From the NCBI RefSeq assembly GCF_023278565.1, contig NC_064672.1, forward strand, positions 4,836,001 through 4,900,000: a stretch of 64,000 nucleotides of DNA, given 5' to 3'. The notes under the pieces are model-generated. The model was not told the origin of the DNA, searched no databases, and saw only the letters and a list, made by a program, of their open reading frames with translations. A program made the translations under genes and the position numbers. Shown piece after piece: positions 32,581-43,573 of the stretch; the first letter of the stretch is position 1; every line of letters begins with the position of its first letter. The DNA is from Colletotrichum lupini (lineage: Eukaryota; Ascomycota; Sordariomycetes; Glomerellales; Glomerellaceae).

Positions 32581-34369
32581 TCACAGGGTGAACTCCTCCA
32601 AGTCAGCTTCCAACGGTGCGACTACACGTTCATATACAGCTTTTCGAAAATTCTCATCGTTAAAGTCCTGCGTGGACCGGAAATAGTTTCCTCCAACACA
32701 CCTGAAGACGGCAGACTTATAACGTCCGCTACCTAAGGCATCTAAGGGCGTCTCTTCCAGCAATCTCTCTACCACATCAGCATCTGAGGGTTCGTCCGGA
32801 CGCCGCAGTTTGCCGATAGTAGTACCAAGCTCGAGCTCTAGCAATAAGATTCCAAGTGAGAGAAGCGGGGAGCTGCTGAGTCCGCGGGCATCGATGTTCA
32901 TGGAACGATCTTTCGGAAATTTTCCGGGAAGTTCTTTCTTGATGAAGGCCTGTTTAAGGTTGGGATAAGGCCGTGAGCCATCCGTGATGAAGTATACATC
33001 TTGGCTTGTCAGGATATTTGGTAGCCAGGGAGTTTGATGAAGTTGGAGGAAACTCGAAGATATCATCTTGGCTAGATGGATCTTGGCCATGAAGGGCATT
33101 TTGGTCTTGGGAGGATTCTCCAGGATCTGCTTCAGAGATATGACGGACCTGCTGTTTGGAGTTTCTGTGGTTTTCTTGGGGTAAATGGTGAAGTTCCAAG
33201 ACTTTCCTGCGTTTTGGTGAGATATCGTGCCCGATATGCCATTCTCGTGACTTCTGCGCAACTCTTCACACATATTGACTTGTCTGGGGAGGTTGATTGC
33301 CCCGGCAGTGAGCTTCAGAGTTGACATCGTGCTTGTCAACGCTGCCGTGGTGCTCGGCTGTTTAATATAGGTTGTGGTGACGGTGGTCTTCCGCGACGAA
33401 GCAAAACTTACAGCCTTGCGCTGAGGGTGAGAAGGCGACTGGGTTGCTGGCGTTGGCTCCAAGAGGGAGGCGACTTGTGGTGCGGAAGCTCTGACAGTTA
33501 CTTCTTCCAAGATGATTTGTTGACCAGGTCTCTCGGGAATCACCTCGCTCGTATTGGTGTGATATGTCATGGCGAGTTGGAATCCTAGCTTTTCGATGAT
33601 CTCAGCATCGTCCAGCTCGTGGGTGGCATCCTCGGAATCAGGCGCTATGTCCATATGGACTTGATGCCTGCAATCAATTTTGCAGGGCATGCTATCTCGT
33701 AACGCATAGTAGATGTTTCCAGATGTCTGACGTATCAGACCGACCAGCCTTCCCTTGTATCGTTTTTGCCGTTGAGGTTCCGCGTCCATGTCGTCTTTCA
33801 TCATAGAGTCTAGAATCGAGAGGTTCTTTTGAAGACTTTCAAGTGCATCTTTGTATACCGATTTCTGGAGAACAAAGCTTGCGCGTTTGAATTCTGCCTT
33901 AATCTTGGACTCCTCTGTCCACTTGACCTATCTTGAAGTTAGCGATTACGGAGGTGGGCTATAAATAAGAGCATGTACTCACTTTCCATTGAGCATCTAG
34001 GTCAAGTTTATCCTTGATAAAGTTGATAGCTTTCCGGAACTCTTCCATGACAAGCTGAAATTTGCCATATGAGCTCTCAAGCCGCGCCTTGATCTTTCTC
34101 TGCACTACTTCGTCCTTCCAGAGCGGACCGAATGGGTCGCTGGTCATGCTGTCGAAGTCCGTGCCTGGATCCAGACTAGAGAGATATTTCCCGCAGATCC
34201 TCTCCAGCCTGTAATACTCCGAATTCAGGTTCAAAATAAGGCAACTCACTTCAACTTCGTAATGGCGCCAGACCTGGACCGACGCAACAACTCTCCTGTA
34301 GTCGTCAAAAGCCTTCGTGATAAGGGGAATGGCGCCCAGAACGAGACCGGCTATCTCGAAGCCAGACAT
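32581..34369 (-). CDS. array unit 2: DUF7580-like protein, intact
   Basis: Model: exons 34369-33983 and 33927-32581, 577 aa, with a canonical 55-bp intron (CTAAC branch). The N-terminus MSGFEIAGLVLGAIPLITKA is hydrophobic and amphipathic, followed by helical charged sequence to about residue 130. This resembles the start of HeLo-like and other death-fold domains of fungal NLR-type proteins. A variable Ser/Thr-rich linker leads to a C-terminal block: NMCEELRRSHENGISG, ISLKQILENPP, SSFLQLHQTPWLPNILTSQD and LLSLGILLLELELGTTIGKL. These are the landmarks of the fungal DUF7580 family. The last resembles kinase subdomain IX, but no HRD or DFG motif is seen, so a degenerate kinase fold is possible. 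Function is unknown. It shares a 512-bp promoter with the divergent C2H2 gene at 34882. Confidence 0.85.
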
Positions 34370-34881
34370 GGTCAATTGAACAGTATCTGAGAGTGCTGTC
34401 GCTGGGGCTGATTTCGGAACTTGCTGAGAATGAAATGAGAGGAAGGTTGGAGGGAAACAGAAACAAAACATGAGAGAAATAGGAAGGGAAAGAGGAAGGA
34501 GAGATGGGAAGTCATCCCGAGCAACGGGAAGCAGTGTCACACTTGGCCCGGAAAAGTATCTCCTTGGGATTGGCCAGCCTAAGCTACCCAGCATATGTTT
34601 ATTGATACGTGCGTAACACGGGGTTCATCATTTGCCCAAAGGGTCGAAAATCTTATCAATGTTGCTAAATATGTCCTTCGGTTGGAAACGTGCGTTGGAA
34701 CCTGCCGCTGGCCTCGACAGCGCTTGGAGTCGCGTGCTCATTCGCTCGTTGTCCCGAATGTTGGCCGACATCTCCGCGTCTCTCACGGCAACTTCTGTGA
34801 GTACAAGACGTGCGAAAGTCAGCCGGACATGGTCTCGCTAACCTGCCTCAGTCCTCATCCTCACCCCATCACATCGAGAAG
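34370..34881. promoter_or_regulatory. shared divergent promoter of array unit 2
   Basis: 512 bp lie between the two ATGs of the intact pair, so both genes are probably controlled together. In unit 1 the equivalent region has been deleted. Short open frames here have no ATG start and no family match. Confidence 0.6.
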
Positions 34882-36396
34882 ATGGCAGACAGTATCGCGA
34901 GTCTTGTCTCGAGAGTAATAGCTCGTTTCTCTCATCTTCTAAACACTACCCAAAATCCCATCGTTCATCGCCCATCCTTGGACGTTCACCCAAAGCTTGT
35001 GGATGAGCAGGCCAGATTCAAAGTCTGGGCTGGAAATGTTGGCGCGCACAAAACCGGCCGCTCTTCCCTGGAGTATCGACTCCGCGATGCGTCAGGATTA
35101 AGACTTCATGTTGGGAAGCTCCTGATAAGTCTCATAAAATCCATTGACGGCGCCGTCAAAGCTCTCAATGATTTAGGTTTACAATCAAATGCGCGCGAGG
35201 ATGGCAATCAGGAGGACATAATCGCAGATCTTGACGTATACATAGAAAGCTTTCCTGACATCATCAACTGTCTCATGCGACTCATTATTACGATTCAGAA
35301 CCCAGCGCCATGGGACCGCTTCATTGACTCGAAGCGTACAGACACCTCGATGTTTGAAGCTTATGACATTCAACACGTGAGCGCAAAATTCGAGGGAATC
35401 GACAGTCAACTTGCGCAGCGCTTGGGAAAGGCAATTTCGAGGCGGCGTCAGTACTTCAAGTACAGAGAGCTTCGTCACGAGAAGCTTTCGCGTCAAATGG
35501 ATGAACAGGCAGACGCCAACGTAACGGACACCATTTCAAGTACCGTTGCATCTTCTTTTTACAATCACTCGAAGCCACTCCCGCAAATCTACGACTTTAG
35601 CGAGTCTCAAGACGTGGCTTCTGTGACCTCATACGACGCTTCGACCTTAGAAGATGCTCAAGAAAGGTCTGTCCCAGACTTACCAAAGGAAGCATACGAT
35701 GGACCATTCGAATGTCAATTCTGCTTCATGATTGTGGACATAAGAGACACTCGCGCCTGGAGGTAATCCACCATCCCATGACACACGTTCTTTGTACCGT
35801 AGCTAACCTGTAATCTTAGACAACATGTGTACGACGACCTACGTCCGTACAATTGCCTAGCCAAAGACTGCATCATGCCAGATCAAGATTTCGGGAAGAG
35901 GCATGAATGGATGCATCACATGATTCAAAATCACCTGAGGATATGGTATTGCCCTTTCAATTGCGACTGCACCTTCAAGTCTGCGTCTCAGTCTGCAGAA
36001 CACTTACAGACGCAACATCGTAATACGATACGTGACGAACATGTCAACAACCTGGTCAAGCGGAATTCTCAGCCCTTGGACGAGAACGCGGAAGTAACAT
36101 GCGAGCTTTGCTCCGAGACGCTCTCGTCGTTGAAGAGCTATCGGCATCATGCAGGGAAGCATCAACAGCAGCTAGCTCTGTTCGCCCTCCCCCATGTTGA
36201 TGAACCGGAGCCTGAACAAGGCCAAGCCAACCAGGCCTCGAACAAGAAACAAGATTCAGACTCTGACTCCGAGGCCGAGGCCGAGGCTAACTCTGACAGC
36301 GGGGTCAAAACTGACCCCAAGGGCCGGCGCCCTGACAATGATCCGTCTATGTTCACCGTCAATATAAGCAATCCGTTCCAGAAGAAGCGGTCTTAG
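34882..36396 (+). CDS. array unit 2: C2H2 zinc-finger protein, intact
   Basis: Model: exons 34882-35762 and 35820-36396, 485 aa, with a 57-bp intron that splits an Arg codon. The N-terminal domain has RFKVWAGNVGAHKTGRSSLE and YRLRDAS, then a helical region ending FEAYDIQHVSAKFEGI and RLGKAISRRRQYFKYRELRH. The C-terminal half carries zinc-binding units: FECQFC, CLAKDC with HHMIQNH, CPFNCDCTF with HLQTQH, and CELC with HHAGKH. This is the layout of a large fungal family described with an acuF-like C2H2 domain. The last 55 residues are an acidic Asp/Ser/Glu-rich tail absent from the unit 3 copy. Nuclear or RNA/DNA binding is inferred; the partner may be the divergent DUF7580-like protein. Confidence 0.88.
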
Positions 36397-37080
36397 CGGC
36401 TCGCCTTGGAAAGGCCAGACAGCCAGATGTCGCCAAGGCCGCCACTCTGGAACACCAAGCCCATAATGACGGGTCCGACCAGTCGAGGCTGGAAACCCAT
36501 CAATGAGAGACCGACGCAACTTGAGTGAGAATCTGTGGGCTGGGGGCTGTGACTGATACCACGATTTGGTTCGTACCGCATGGCGGATTGGGGAGAAGTA
36601 GTGTCGTTCTTTTGATAGTGAATAAAATAGAAATTTGCATAGCATCAGCACATTCCGAACAGCATTGCCATGGCCTTTTATATTTTGACAAACATGTACT
36701 GTTCATTAAGTCCCCCAACGACGTCACCTTCCACCCCTTAACAGGAGCTTCTTCAACTGCACGGAAACGACTGTGACCACGATGCCTCCCGATGCCACCC
36801 CTAGTAGCTTGACCATGTAATAAGGTACTTAAAAAGAAGGACAACAGTTCCAGAACCGAAAACCCAGATATGACAGCAACACTCATATTGATGAGCAATA
36901 GAGCTATTGCAGTGGCCTCAAGATGATCAAATATTTTCTATGGATGTATAATGTTATCGCAAATCTTCCACCTTTAGCAATTCGATCAAATACCATAGCT
37001 GCTTCGAGTTCAATACCTATATACCGCTGTTCTTAGGCAGGTTCAAGGTTGCGACTCTAGTAAATCATGGACTCCAGAGG
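36397..37080. other. spacer between array units 2 and 3
   Basis: Non-coding 3' flank of the unit 2 zinc-finger gene. It contains the first copy of a direct repeat (36685-36880). A 132-codon minus-strand frame across the repeat is broken by a stop in the second copy, so it is not taken as a gene. Confidence 0.5.
36685..36880 (+). repeat. direct repeat copy 1, about 196 bp
   Basis: From TTGACAAACATGTACT to GATATGACAGCAAC this segment aligns with 39959-40150, with many substitutions and a few 2-15 nt indels. It lies about 300 bp downstream of the zinc-finger gene stop of unit 2, while the other copy lies about 860 bp downstream of unit 3. It marks the 3' edge of the duplicated unit. Confidence 0.8.
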
Positions 37081-37084
37081 TGTC

Positions 37085-37440
37085 ATGTCTTTCCGGATAG
37101 TCTAGCTACGTTCTTGTCCGCGGCTGAAAGCTTTGAGAGCAGAGTTCGCACGCTTAAGTTCCCTCATAATCATGGACCCTTCAGTCTATCTGGCCCTTCT
37201 TCGAGTTAAATGTAGCGAACAGGAGAAGTTGGCTTAAAAGGTGGAATTCTTTTCACTTTCCTTTGAGTACAAAGGCCAAGATGTCTCTTCATAGAGTTTA
37301 TGGCTGCTTCTATTACGTGCTTAAACGTGTCGAACGACTGAGAGGGAAGCGACAAGAAACAGCTCCGCGGACCATGTTCCTGAGATGAGCCAGTCTGACC
37401 TACACACCATCGATTGATATTTTTGCTGCACAAAGAGTGA
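37085..37440 (-). pseudogene. array unit 3: remnant of a DUF7580-like gene
   Basis: Reading the minus strand, FDTFKHVIEAAINSMKRHLG matches the end of exon 1 of the unit 2 gene (YGKFQLVMEEFRKAINFIKD). A GT donor then follows, an intron-like spacer, an AG acceptor, and MIMRELKRANSALKAFS matching SKIKAEFKRASFVLQKS at the start of exon 2, ended by a TAG. The exon-intron architecture is preserved in a stub of about 350 bp. Most of exon 2 (about 1.25 kb) and the 5' end are gone. Confidence 0.68.
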
Positions 37441-37699
37441 TCATCGTTTTCTCAAAGACAAAGCAACTCTGTTCACTGTCACATGCAGCATTCGGCTAGA
37501 GAACGTGACCTCGTCACAGCTGAACCAGAACAGTATCGATGGGCTCCTTTGTTCTTCATGTGGAAAACTGACATATAAATATGTGTCTCTAGTGGCAACC
37601 TCTGGTGAGTTAAAAGAAAGAAAAAAAAGCATGAACACCAATCAGACACAGCCTTTCCAGCCTGCGTCAGCCTTCATTTCATGACCTCACGTCGATGCA

Positions 37700-39100
37700 A
37701 TGGCAAAGAGTATCATGAGTGCTGTGTTGGAGACGAACAACCAGTTCTCTAGCGTCTTATCAGTCGCCCAAGATCCTGAGCCTCATCCACTGAACCAATA
37801 TCTTCGAGTGCGCCTGGCGGATGAAGAATTCACATTTGGACGTTGGGCTAAACGGTTTAACGCGCACAAAATTAACCGCAACTCCCTCGACTACCGGCTG
37901 CGAGACGCGTCGAAGATCAAAGATCAGACTCTGACGTTTGTGAACGACTACCTTCAGACCCTTAGCAATGTCTCCAAATCTGTTAAAGATCTGCAGACGG
38001 CACTGAGTTCGCCTGATGGCCACATGTTGAATAGCTTGACTCAAGGGAATATCAAGGTCTATTTAGAAGCGAACCCTGACGACGTCCCTCCCCTCCTCGC
38101 AGAGTTAGCCAGAATCGTGAGCGAGGTTAGCAAAAGACGCTCTGCTCTGTGGAGTCTAGAAAAATCTATTCAAACCCCAGATCCATGGTACGCATCCCTC
38201 AGCTCAGAGCTAATAGATACCTCTGCATATGAGGCATTCGATATCCAGCACGTAAGCACCAAGTTCAAGGGAATTGAAGACTACCTTGCCCAACGGCTAG
38301 GAAAAGCACTTTCAAGGAGGCGTCAGTATTTCAAGTACAGGAAGGTTCTTCACGAAAGGCTTTCGCAACCTGTAGACGACCAGGCGTACAACATAACGAA
38401 CATTCAGCAGGATACGATGGCATCTTCCATCTCTGATCGCCCGCAAAAAGTCTCAGAGAGCACCATCTGCTATGATTTATCAGTTTTCTCCTCAGACGAA
38501 TTCGTCCCGTGGGAAACAAGGGCAAACGACCCCACATCAAGGCCGATCCCAGACCTGCCAGAGGAAGCACTAGACGGGCCGTTCGAATGCCAATTTTGCT
38601 ACATGCGTGTTAGGACACGAGACTATCACACATGGAGGTACTTCAAGTAGCCATAAAAGCCTTGATTATCGCCGCTAATCATTCTTAGACAACATGTGTA
38701 CGACGACCTGCGCCCATATAGCTGCTTGGCAAAAGACTGCGAGATGCCAGATATTGATTTCTTCAGAAGCCGCGACTGGATGAAGCACATGGTCGACCAT
38801 CACTTCAGCACATTTTACTGCAATTTCGGATGCGGTTGCACATTCTCGTCAGAACCCGAGTGCAGAACGCATTTGAAAACACGGCATTCAGATGAACTAT
38901 CTAGAATGCATAAGGACCATACCAACGTCATGGTGTGGTCTGATCCCGTGGATGATGAAGTCGAACTCTCGTGCCCTTTTTGCTTCGATAATATACCCTT
39001 GAAGAATTACGAAATCCATGTAGGGAAGCACCAACAGGAGTTAGCATTGTTCGCCCTTCCTAGCATTGACGATTACACTTCAACTTGGACTGAGCACTAG
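37700..39100 (+). CDS. array unit 3: C2H2 zinc-finger protein, intact
   Basis: Model: exons 37700-38637 and 38689-39100, 449 aa. The 51-bp intron splits an Arg codon at exactly the same place as in the unit 2 paralogue. The same blocks are present: RWAKRFNAHKINRNSLDYRL and RDAS; YEAFDIQHVSTKFKGIEDY; RLGKALSRRRQYFKYRKVLH; and the finger cysteines and histidines FECQFC, CLAKDC, CNFGCGCTF with HLKTRH, and CPFC with HVGKH. The middle linker differs strongly from unit 2, and the acidic C-terminal tail is absent: the protein ends about 10 residues after LALFALP. Its divergent DUF7580-like partner has been reduced to a remnant, so this copy acts alone, with the unit 2 partner, or is on its way to loss. 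Confidence 0.87.
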
Positions 39101-40279
39101 AAGAAGCCCGATCGATGATCCAGACTATGGAACTGTATTTCTTGGTACAAGGAACACGCGAGAATTGCGATAACGAGCCTCGGGCTTTAGAACGTTTGAG
39201 AGTTTCTTCGAGTCCAAGGGCGAGATGGAGTTTGAGATCGAGCCCGTTTGGGATCCCCAACCGCCACCGAAACTTGACAAAAGGTCGCAAGAGACTACAA
39301 TTACACATTGCTATGAGATAACATATTAGACTTTTCTACAGTATTACCATATGAGAGAAGCATACGTTATGATGGTTCGAGCGATCTTAGCGGCATCCAG
39401 CGTAAGATAGCTATGAGTGGCGCCAGAGTAGGAGTCCGACACGGAGCAGCAGGCGAAAGGCTACTATGTTTTCGCCCATAGAAACTTGACCGCAGTGCGT
39501 GAGGTATACAGACCGCTCAGGTGCCTGATCGCTAATCGACGTTGGGCCTGGGTATTCGGGCGGCACGAAGCAGCCTCATAAGCAGTCAGCGGTGTTCGCG
39601 CTTGACGGAGAATGCTACTCACACGCCGCCGGCGAGCTGAAGAGAGGGAGAGCTAGATGTTAATGCTTGGGGAATCTCGTGATTAAGACGGTTTGAACTA
39701 GGCATTGATGCTCATGGGCGACAACTATCGAGAAGCTGACATGCGGATGCGGTGACCGGAAAACCGGTTTCGTTGGCTGTCTCTGAAAGGCGTTGTTTGT
39801 TTCGACAGGAGAAAACGCAAGGGGTCCGACAATGGCTGAGGCCAACCGCATCTTTATCTCGGGGCGGGTGTCGCATAGATCAAGCAGGCAGGCGCTGTGC
39901 GAGAGAATCGAACTGGGAGGCTTTAGCACAGACAATAGGCACATCATGAAGATCAATCTTGACAAACATGTACTTTTCATTAAGACCCCCAACGACAACA
40001 CCTCCCATCACCGAAAAGGGGCTTCTTCAACTACCTCAACACGGAAACGACTGCTACCACGATGCCTCCCGACGCCACCCCTAGTAGCTTTGCCATGCAG
40101 ATATAAAAAAGGGAACACTTTCAGAACCGAAAACCAAGAGATGACAGCAAGGCAAACAAGAAAGGGGTACGAAGAAGGCAAAAAGCGTTGTGGGGTATGT
40201 GTCATTACGAAGAAAGTGATTTTGGTTTGTGTGAAAATGTGTATTACAACGGCGGTGTGGACTGCCTCCTTTTTTCGCG
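39101..40279. other. right flank of the array
   Basis: Non-coding 3' flank of the unit 3 zinc-finger gene, including direct repeat copy 2 (39959-40150). Beyond about 40150 the similarity to unit 2 flanks ends. A 164-codon plus frame (39793-40287) is rejected because the repeat copy at 36685 carries stops in that frame. Confidence 0.5.
39959..40150 (+). repeat. direct repeat copy 2, about 192 bp
   Basis: Partner of 36685-36880. The conserved cores include CGGAAACGACTG, CCACGATGCCTCCC and GCCACCCCTAGTAGCTT. Divergence is substantial, so the duplication is not recent. Confidence 0.8.
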
Positions 40280-43200
40280 CTATGTAACCAGAATGTTGCT
40301 AAATGCGTCCGATATCTCGGATGGTGTCGGGGCTTGGAATTTTTCTTGCGTGAAGCCAGCAGCAAGACGGTCCTGCATGACCTTGAGGAGGACAGCAGGG
40401 ACGCTCTCGTCTGTGGCGCGGATCGTGAGACGAATCATCTAGGCAGAGTCAGTAATCGTTGCTAGTATGATATCAGGGGTGAAACAAACCTTGGTTCCGT
40501 AGTTCGGCTCAAGACGCATCAAGCAACCAAACTTGCCAGCCTCTGAGGTGTGCAAGACACTGGCACCCACGAAGTTCTTCGCGTTAGGGTCGACACCGTC
40601 AAGAACACGCCACCTGAAGCCCTCGACCGTCTGCCGTACGAAGAACTCGTTCAACTCTCTATCCGACTTTCCAGGTGCCAGACCAAAGATCGCTTGTGCC
40701 TCACGAGGGGCACCGCCGATCTGCTTCCAGCGCCTGAAGAAGTCTTCGGCGGAGAGATCCGCGGGGTCCATGAACTTGTGTGCGGTGAGGGGAAGCTTGA
40801 GGGTGACAGCCTGCAGGGCACCAGCAAGGTAGCTGATACGTATTGTCGGGCTCTTGTCAAACACCTTCTTCGACTCGAACATGATGACCTGCTGAGACTG
40901 CCCATTCTGATAGATTGTGCTCTCTGGCAGGTTCTTCACGTCCCATGTAAGCTTGCCCTTTTCGTTTTCGTCAAGATCTAGTGTTGTGGTGAATGAGCCC
41001 AGGGCCGTAGGGGTCTTGTTCTTGAAGTACAAGATCAAGCACGCCATCTGGCCTCTGTACTCGGAACGTACGCCGACTTGGAGTTGCCCATCCTCATATA
41101 ACACGCCCTCGCCCTTAAGCAGGAGCTTGTTGTACCCCACATCCCAGTTAGGAGACAAGTGGGCGGCACTGGCCAGGTTTGGTGCCTTCGTCTTGGGTTC
41201 GGCAGGTCCGAGATTGTTCATGTCCAGGCCGGCCAAATCGTTCACACCGTTGCCGTGGCCATTTGTTCCGTTCGTGCCTCCGTTAGCCGCGTGATGGCCG
41301 TTTGTATTTGTGCTGAAGGTCCTCTTGAGGCCACCCTCCTTGGCCATCTTCATCTCTGCCACATCTGCGTTCGCATCCTTGCCACCGACAATCCAAGTTC
41401 TCTTATCGCTAGTGTTGGCATGCTTCTGATGCACTCTGGCAAGTAGTGCGGATTGTCGTTCGGAGAAAGGTGGCATTTCGTCGCATACAGTGCGGAGAAG
41501 GTCGTCTGTCGGCAGTGTGGCGAGCGTCAGGTACTCGCATGCTCTTTGCTGAAGCTCAGAGTCAAGCGTGTGGCTGAATACCTGAAATGCCTTGAGAAGC
41601 TGGGGCTTGATTTCGGGGAAGAGGTTGACAAATTTCACGTAACATGAGAGGATCATGGCTCTTGTACTTGATGAGCAGGCGGCAACCTTGCTCTGAAGAG
41701 CCATGAACTGCTCAATGGGACTGCACTTAGGCTGGTCGGCGATGAGATGGCCGAATTCGCCCAAGATGTAGGCTCCGATCTTGACCAGAGTCTCGTGGCA
41801 GTGATCCGATTTGACGTACTGCAAGGAGTGCTGAGCCGCATAAACCTGCAGCTCCTCGTTGTTCGTCACAATCTGGATGACTCGCTGCCACACCTCATCG
41901 CTGACGTGATCACCAGCCATGGCAATCAAACGCAGCGAGATGTCCACGTACCACTGAACGTCAGTGGCATATCGTTCAGTCAGAATAGCAATCTTCAGCA
42001 CCATCTCTTCTCTTATGGCGAAATCGGCGTTCTGGAGGTAGTGGAGAAGTTCGCCGACAATAACTTGGGCATTGGACGAGTCGCACATGCTGTAGAGAAG
42101 GTCGAGACCTTTCCTCCGCACGCTGATATCTCTGTCCTTAAGTGAGCCAAGAATGACGTCCTGGTGCTGCTTGATCGGTTCCAGGGTCTCGATGCGGGCT
42201 GCCAGATGTGTCATCGCCTCCAAACCCAAGTAACGAACGTTGGTTTCCCTTGAGGTCAAGAATCGGCCCAGACGAGATGAGATCTGCTTCAACAGGGCTT
42301 GCTCGTTATCCAAGTGAATGATGAGGTTGATAGCTTCGAAGAGCACAGCGTTCTGTGCGTTGTTCTGCTGGACGTTCTTCGTTTGTTCCATCGCGAGGTT
42401 CAGAATCTTCTGCAACGACTCTCGGATCATCTCGCGGACGTGAGTGTCATCTAAGGCGGTTAGCATGTGCTAGCTAGCCTAATTCTCATGTGTAACTCAC
42501 CTGAGGGAGGGAAGTACTGCAGTAGACGCAGAAGCTTGACCTGGAGCCAGGGGCAAGGGACCTTGTAGTAAAGGTAGTCCGGAGTGTACTCCCCGTCAAT
42601 GACTATCCTCTTGATTCTTGCTGTGGCCTTCGCATACGCCCCCTTGTATGCATTCGCATTATCCTGGGCAAGGGCCATGACGAGAGACGTGACAGACAGA
42701 GCCACACCGACATCTACGTCATCCAAAAGCGATATTATGCGCTCGGCCCATTGCGACTGGACAATGTCGGGGTTCTTGCGGTATAGACGGAGGAGGGTAA
42801 GTGAGGCCTTCTTCTTCACGAACGCCTTGGATGTTCTGGATCGCTGCTGTTAGTCACTGGCCTGATACTCTGGGGTCAACCAAACGTACGGCGAAATCAG
42901 AAGCCTGTGAACCTCTCCGCTCAGGGCCTCTCCCATTTCTCTGCCACCGACGTTGGCAATTGCGTGGAGAGCCAGACAGTTGAACAGCTCATTGTGGTCC
43001 AGCAAGTCCTTCCTTATACTGTTGACGACCAGGTGCAGCAGCTCATGCTTCTCGTGGAGGAACAGGGTCATGGCGAGGTATCCGATCTGCTTCTCCGAGT
43101 ACTTGTTCGCCGAGATGAGGTTGACGGCCTCGAGGTGGCCAAAGTCGACATTCCATCCGAGGATGTAGATGTAGAGGAGCTTCATAGATTGTCAGCACGA

Positions 43201-43573
43201 AACACCAGCCAATACAGCTCAGGACAGTCCGTACCTTGCACACGTATTTCTTCTTGTGATAACCGCTCAGGTTGCCATCTGCAAAGGAGTTAGCACAACG
43301 AGATCGCGCCGACTGACCGCTAAAACGGATTCGTACCCTTGAACTTTTGTCTACACGTGGGAACTCTTGTTAGTACTCCGTCGCGAGACAGCGCAGTATG
43401 ACATGCCGGGAGATGCGTGCTCACCGAATGTTGGCCAGCTCCTTGTTGATTCTCTTCTCTTCCAGCTCCCTAGCTCTTGCGTTTCTCAAATCGGCAATGA
43501 ATTGCACCAACCCTCGCATGTTGGAGTTGTTGCTAGTCGAGCGGCCGAGGAAGCCGCTCGCGGAGGACGACAT
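40280..43573 (-). CDS. APL3: AP-2 complex subunit alpha (alpha-adaptin)
   Basis: Model: seven exons, 43573-43425, 43350-43337, 43278-43235, 43179-42890, 42835-42501, 42450-40490 and 40438-40280, giving 983 aa, the family's normal length. The start MSSSASGFLGR leads into RGLVQFIADLRNARARELEE and GYHKKKYVCKLLYIYILGW, the alpha-adaptin N-terminal solenoid. The trunk runs to about residue 630, a Gly/Asn-rich hinge follows, then the ear domain from WDVGYNKLLLKGEGVLYEDG to the conserved end MIRLTIRATDESVP. It is a large subunit of the plasma-membrane clathrin adaptor AP-2 and acts in endocytosis. Exon 2 is only 14 nt. The last intron (40489-40439) has a GTTTGT donor; reading through it gives a different short C-terminus. 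The symbol follows the yeast orthologue. Confidence 0.96.

Noticed and set aside
36500..36898. 132-codon minus-strand frame over direct repeat copy 1, with a hydrophobic start
   Set aside because: The second repeat copy has a stop in the same frame and shifted indels, so coding is not conserved.
39793..40287. 164-codon plus-strand frame over direct repeat copy 2
   Set aside because: The first repeat copy carries stops in this frame; low-complexity composition.
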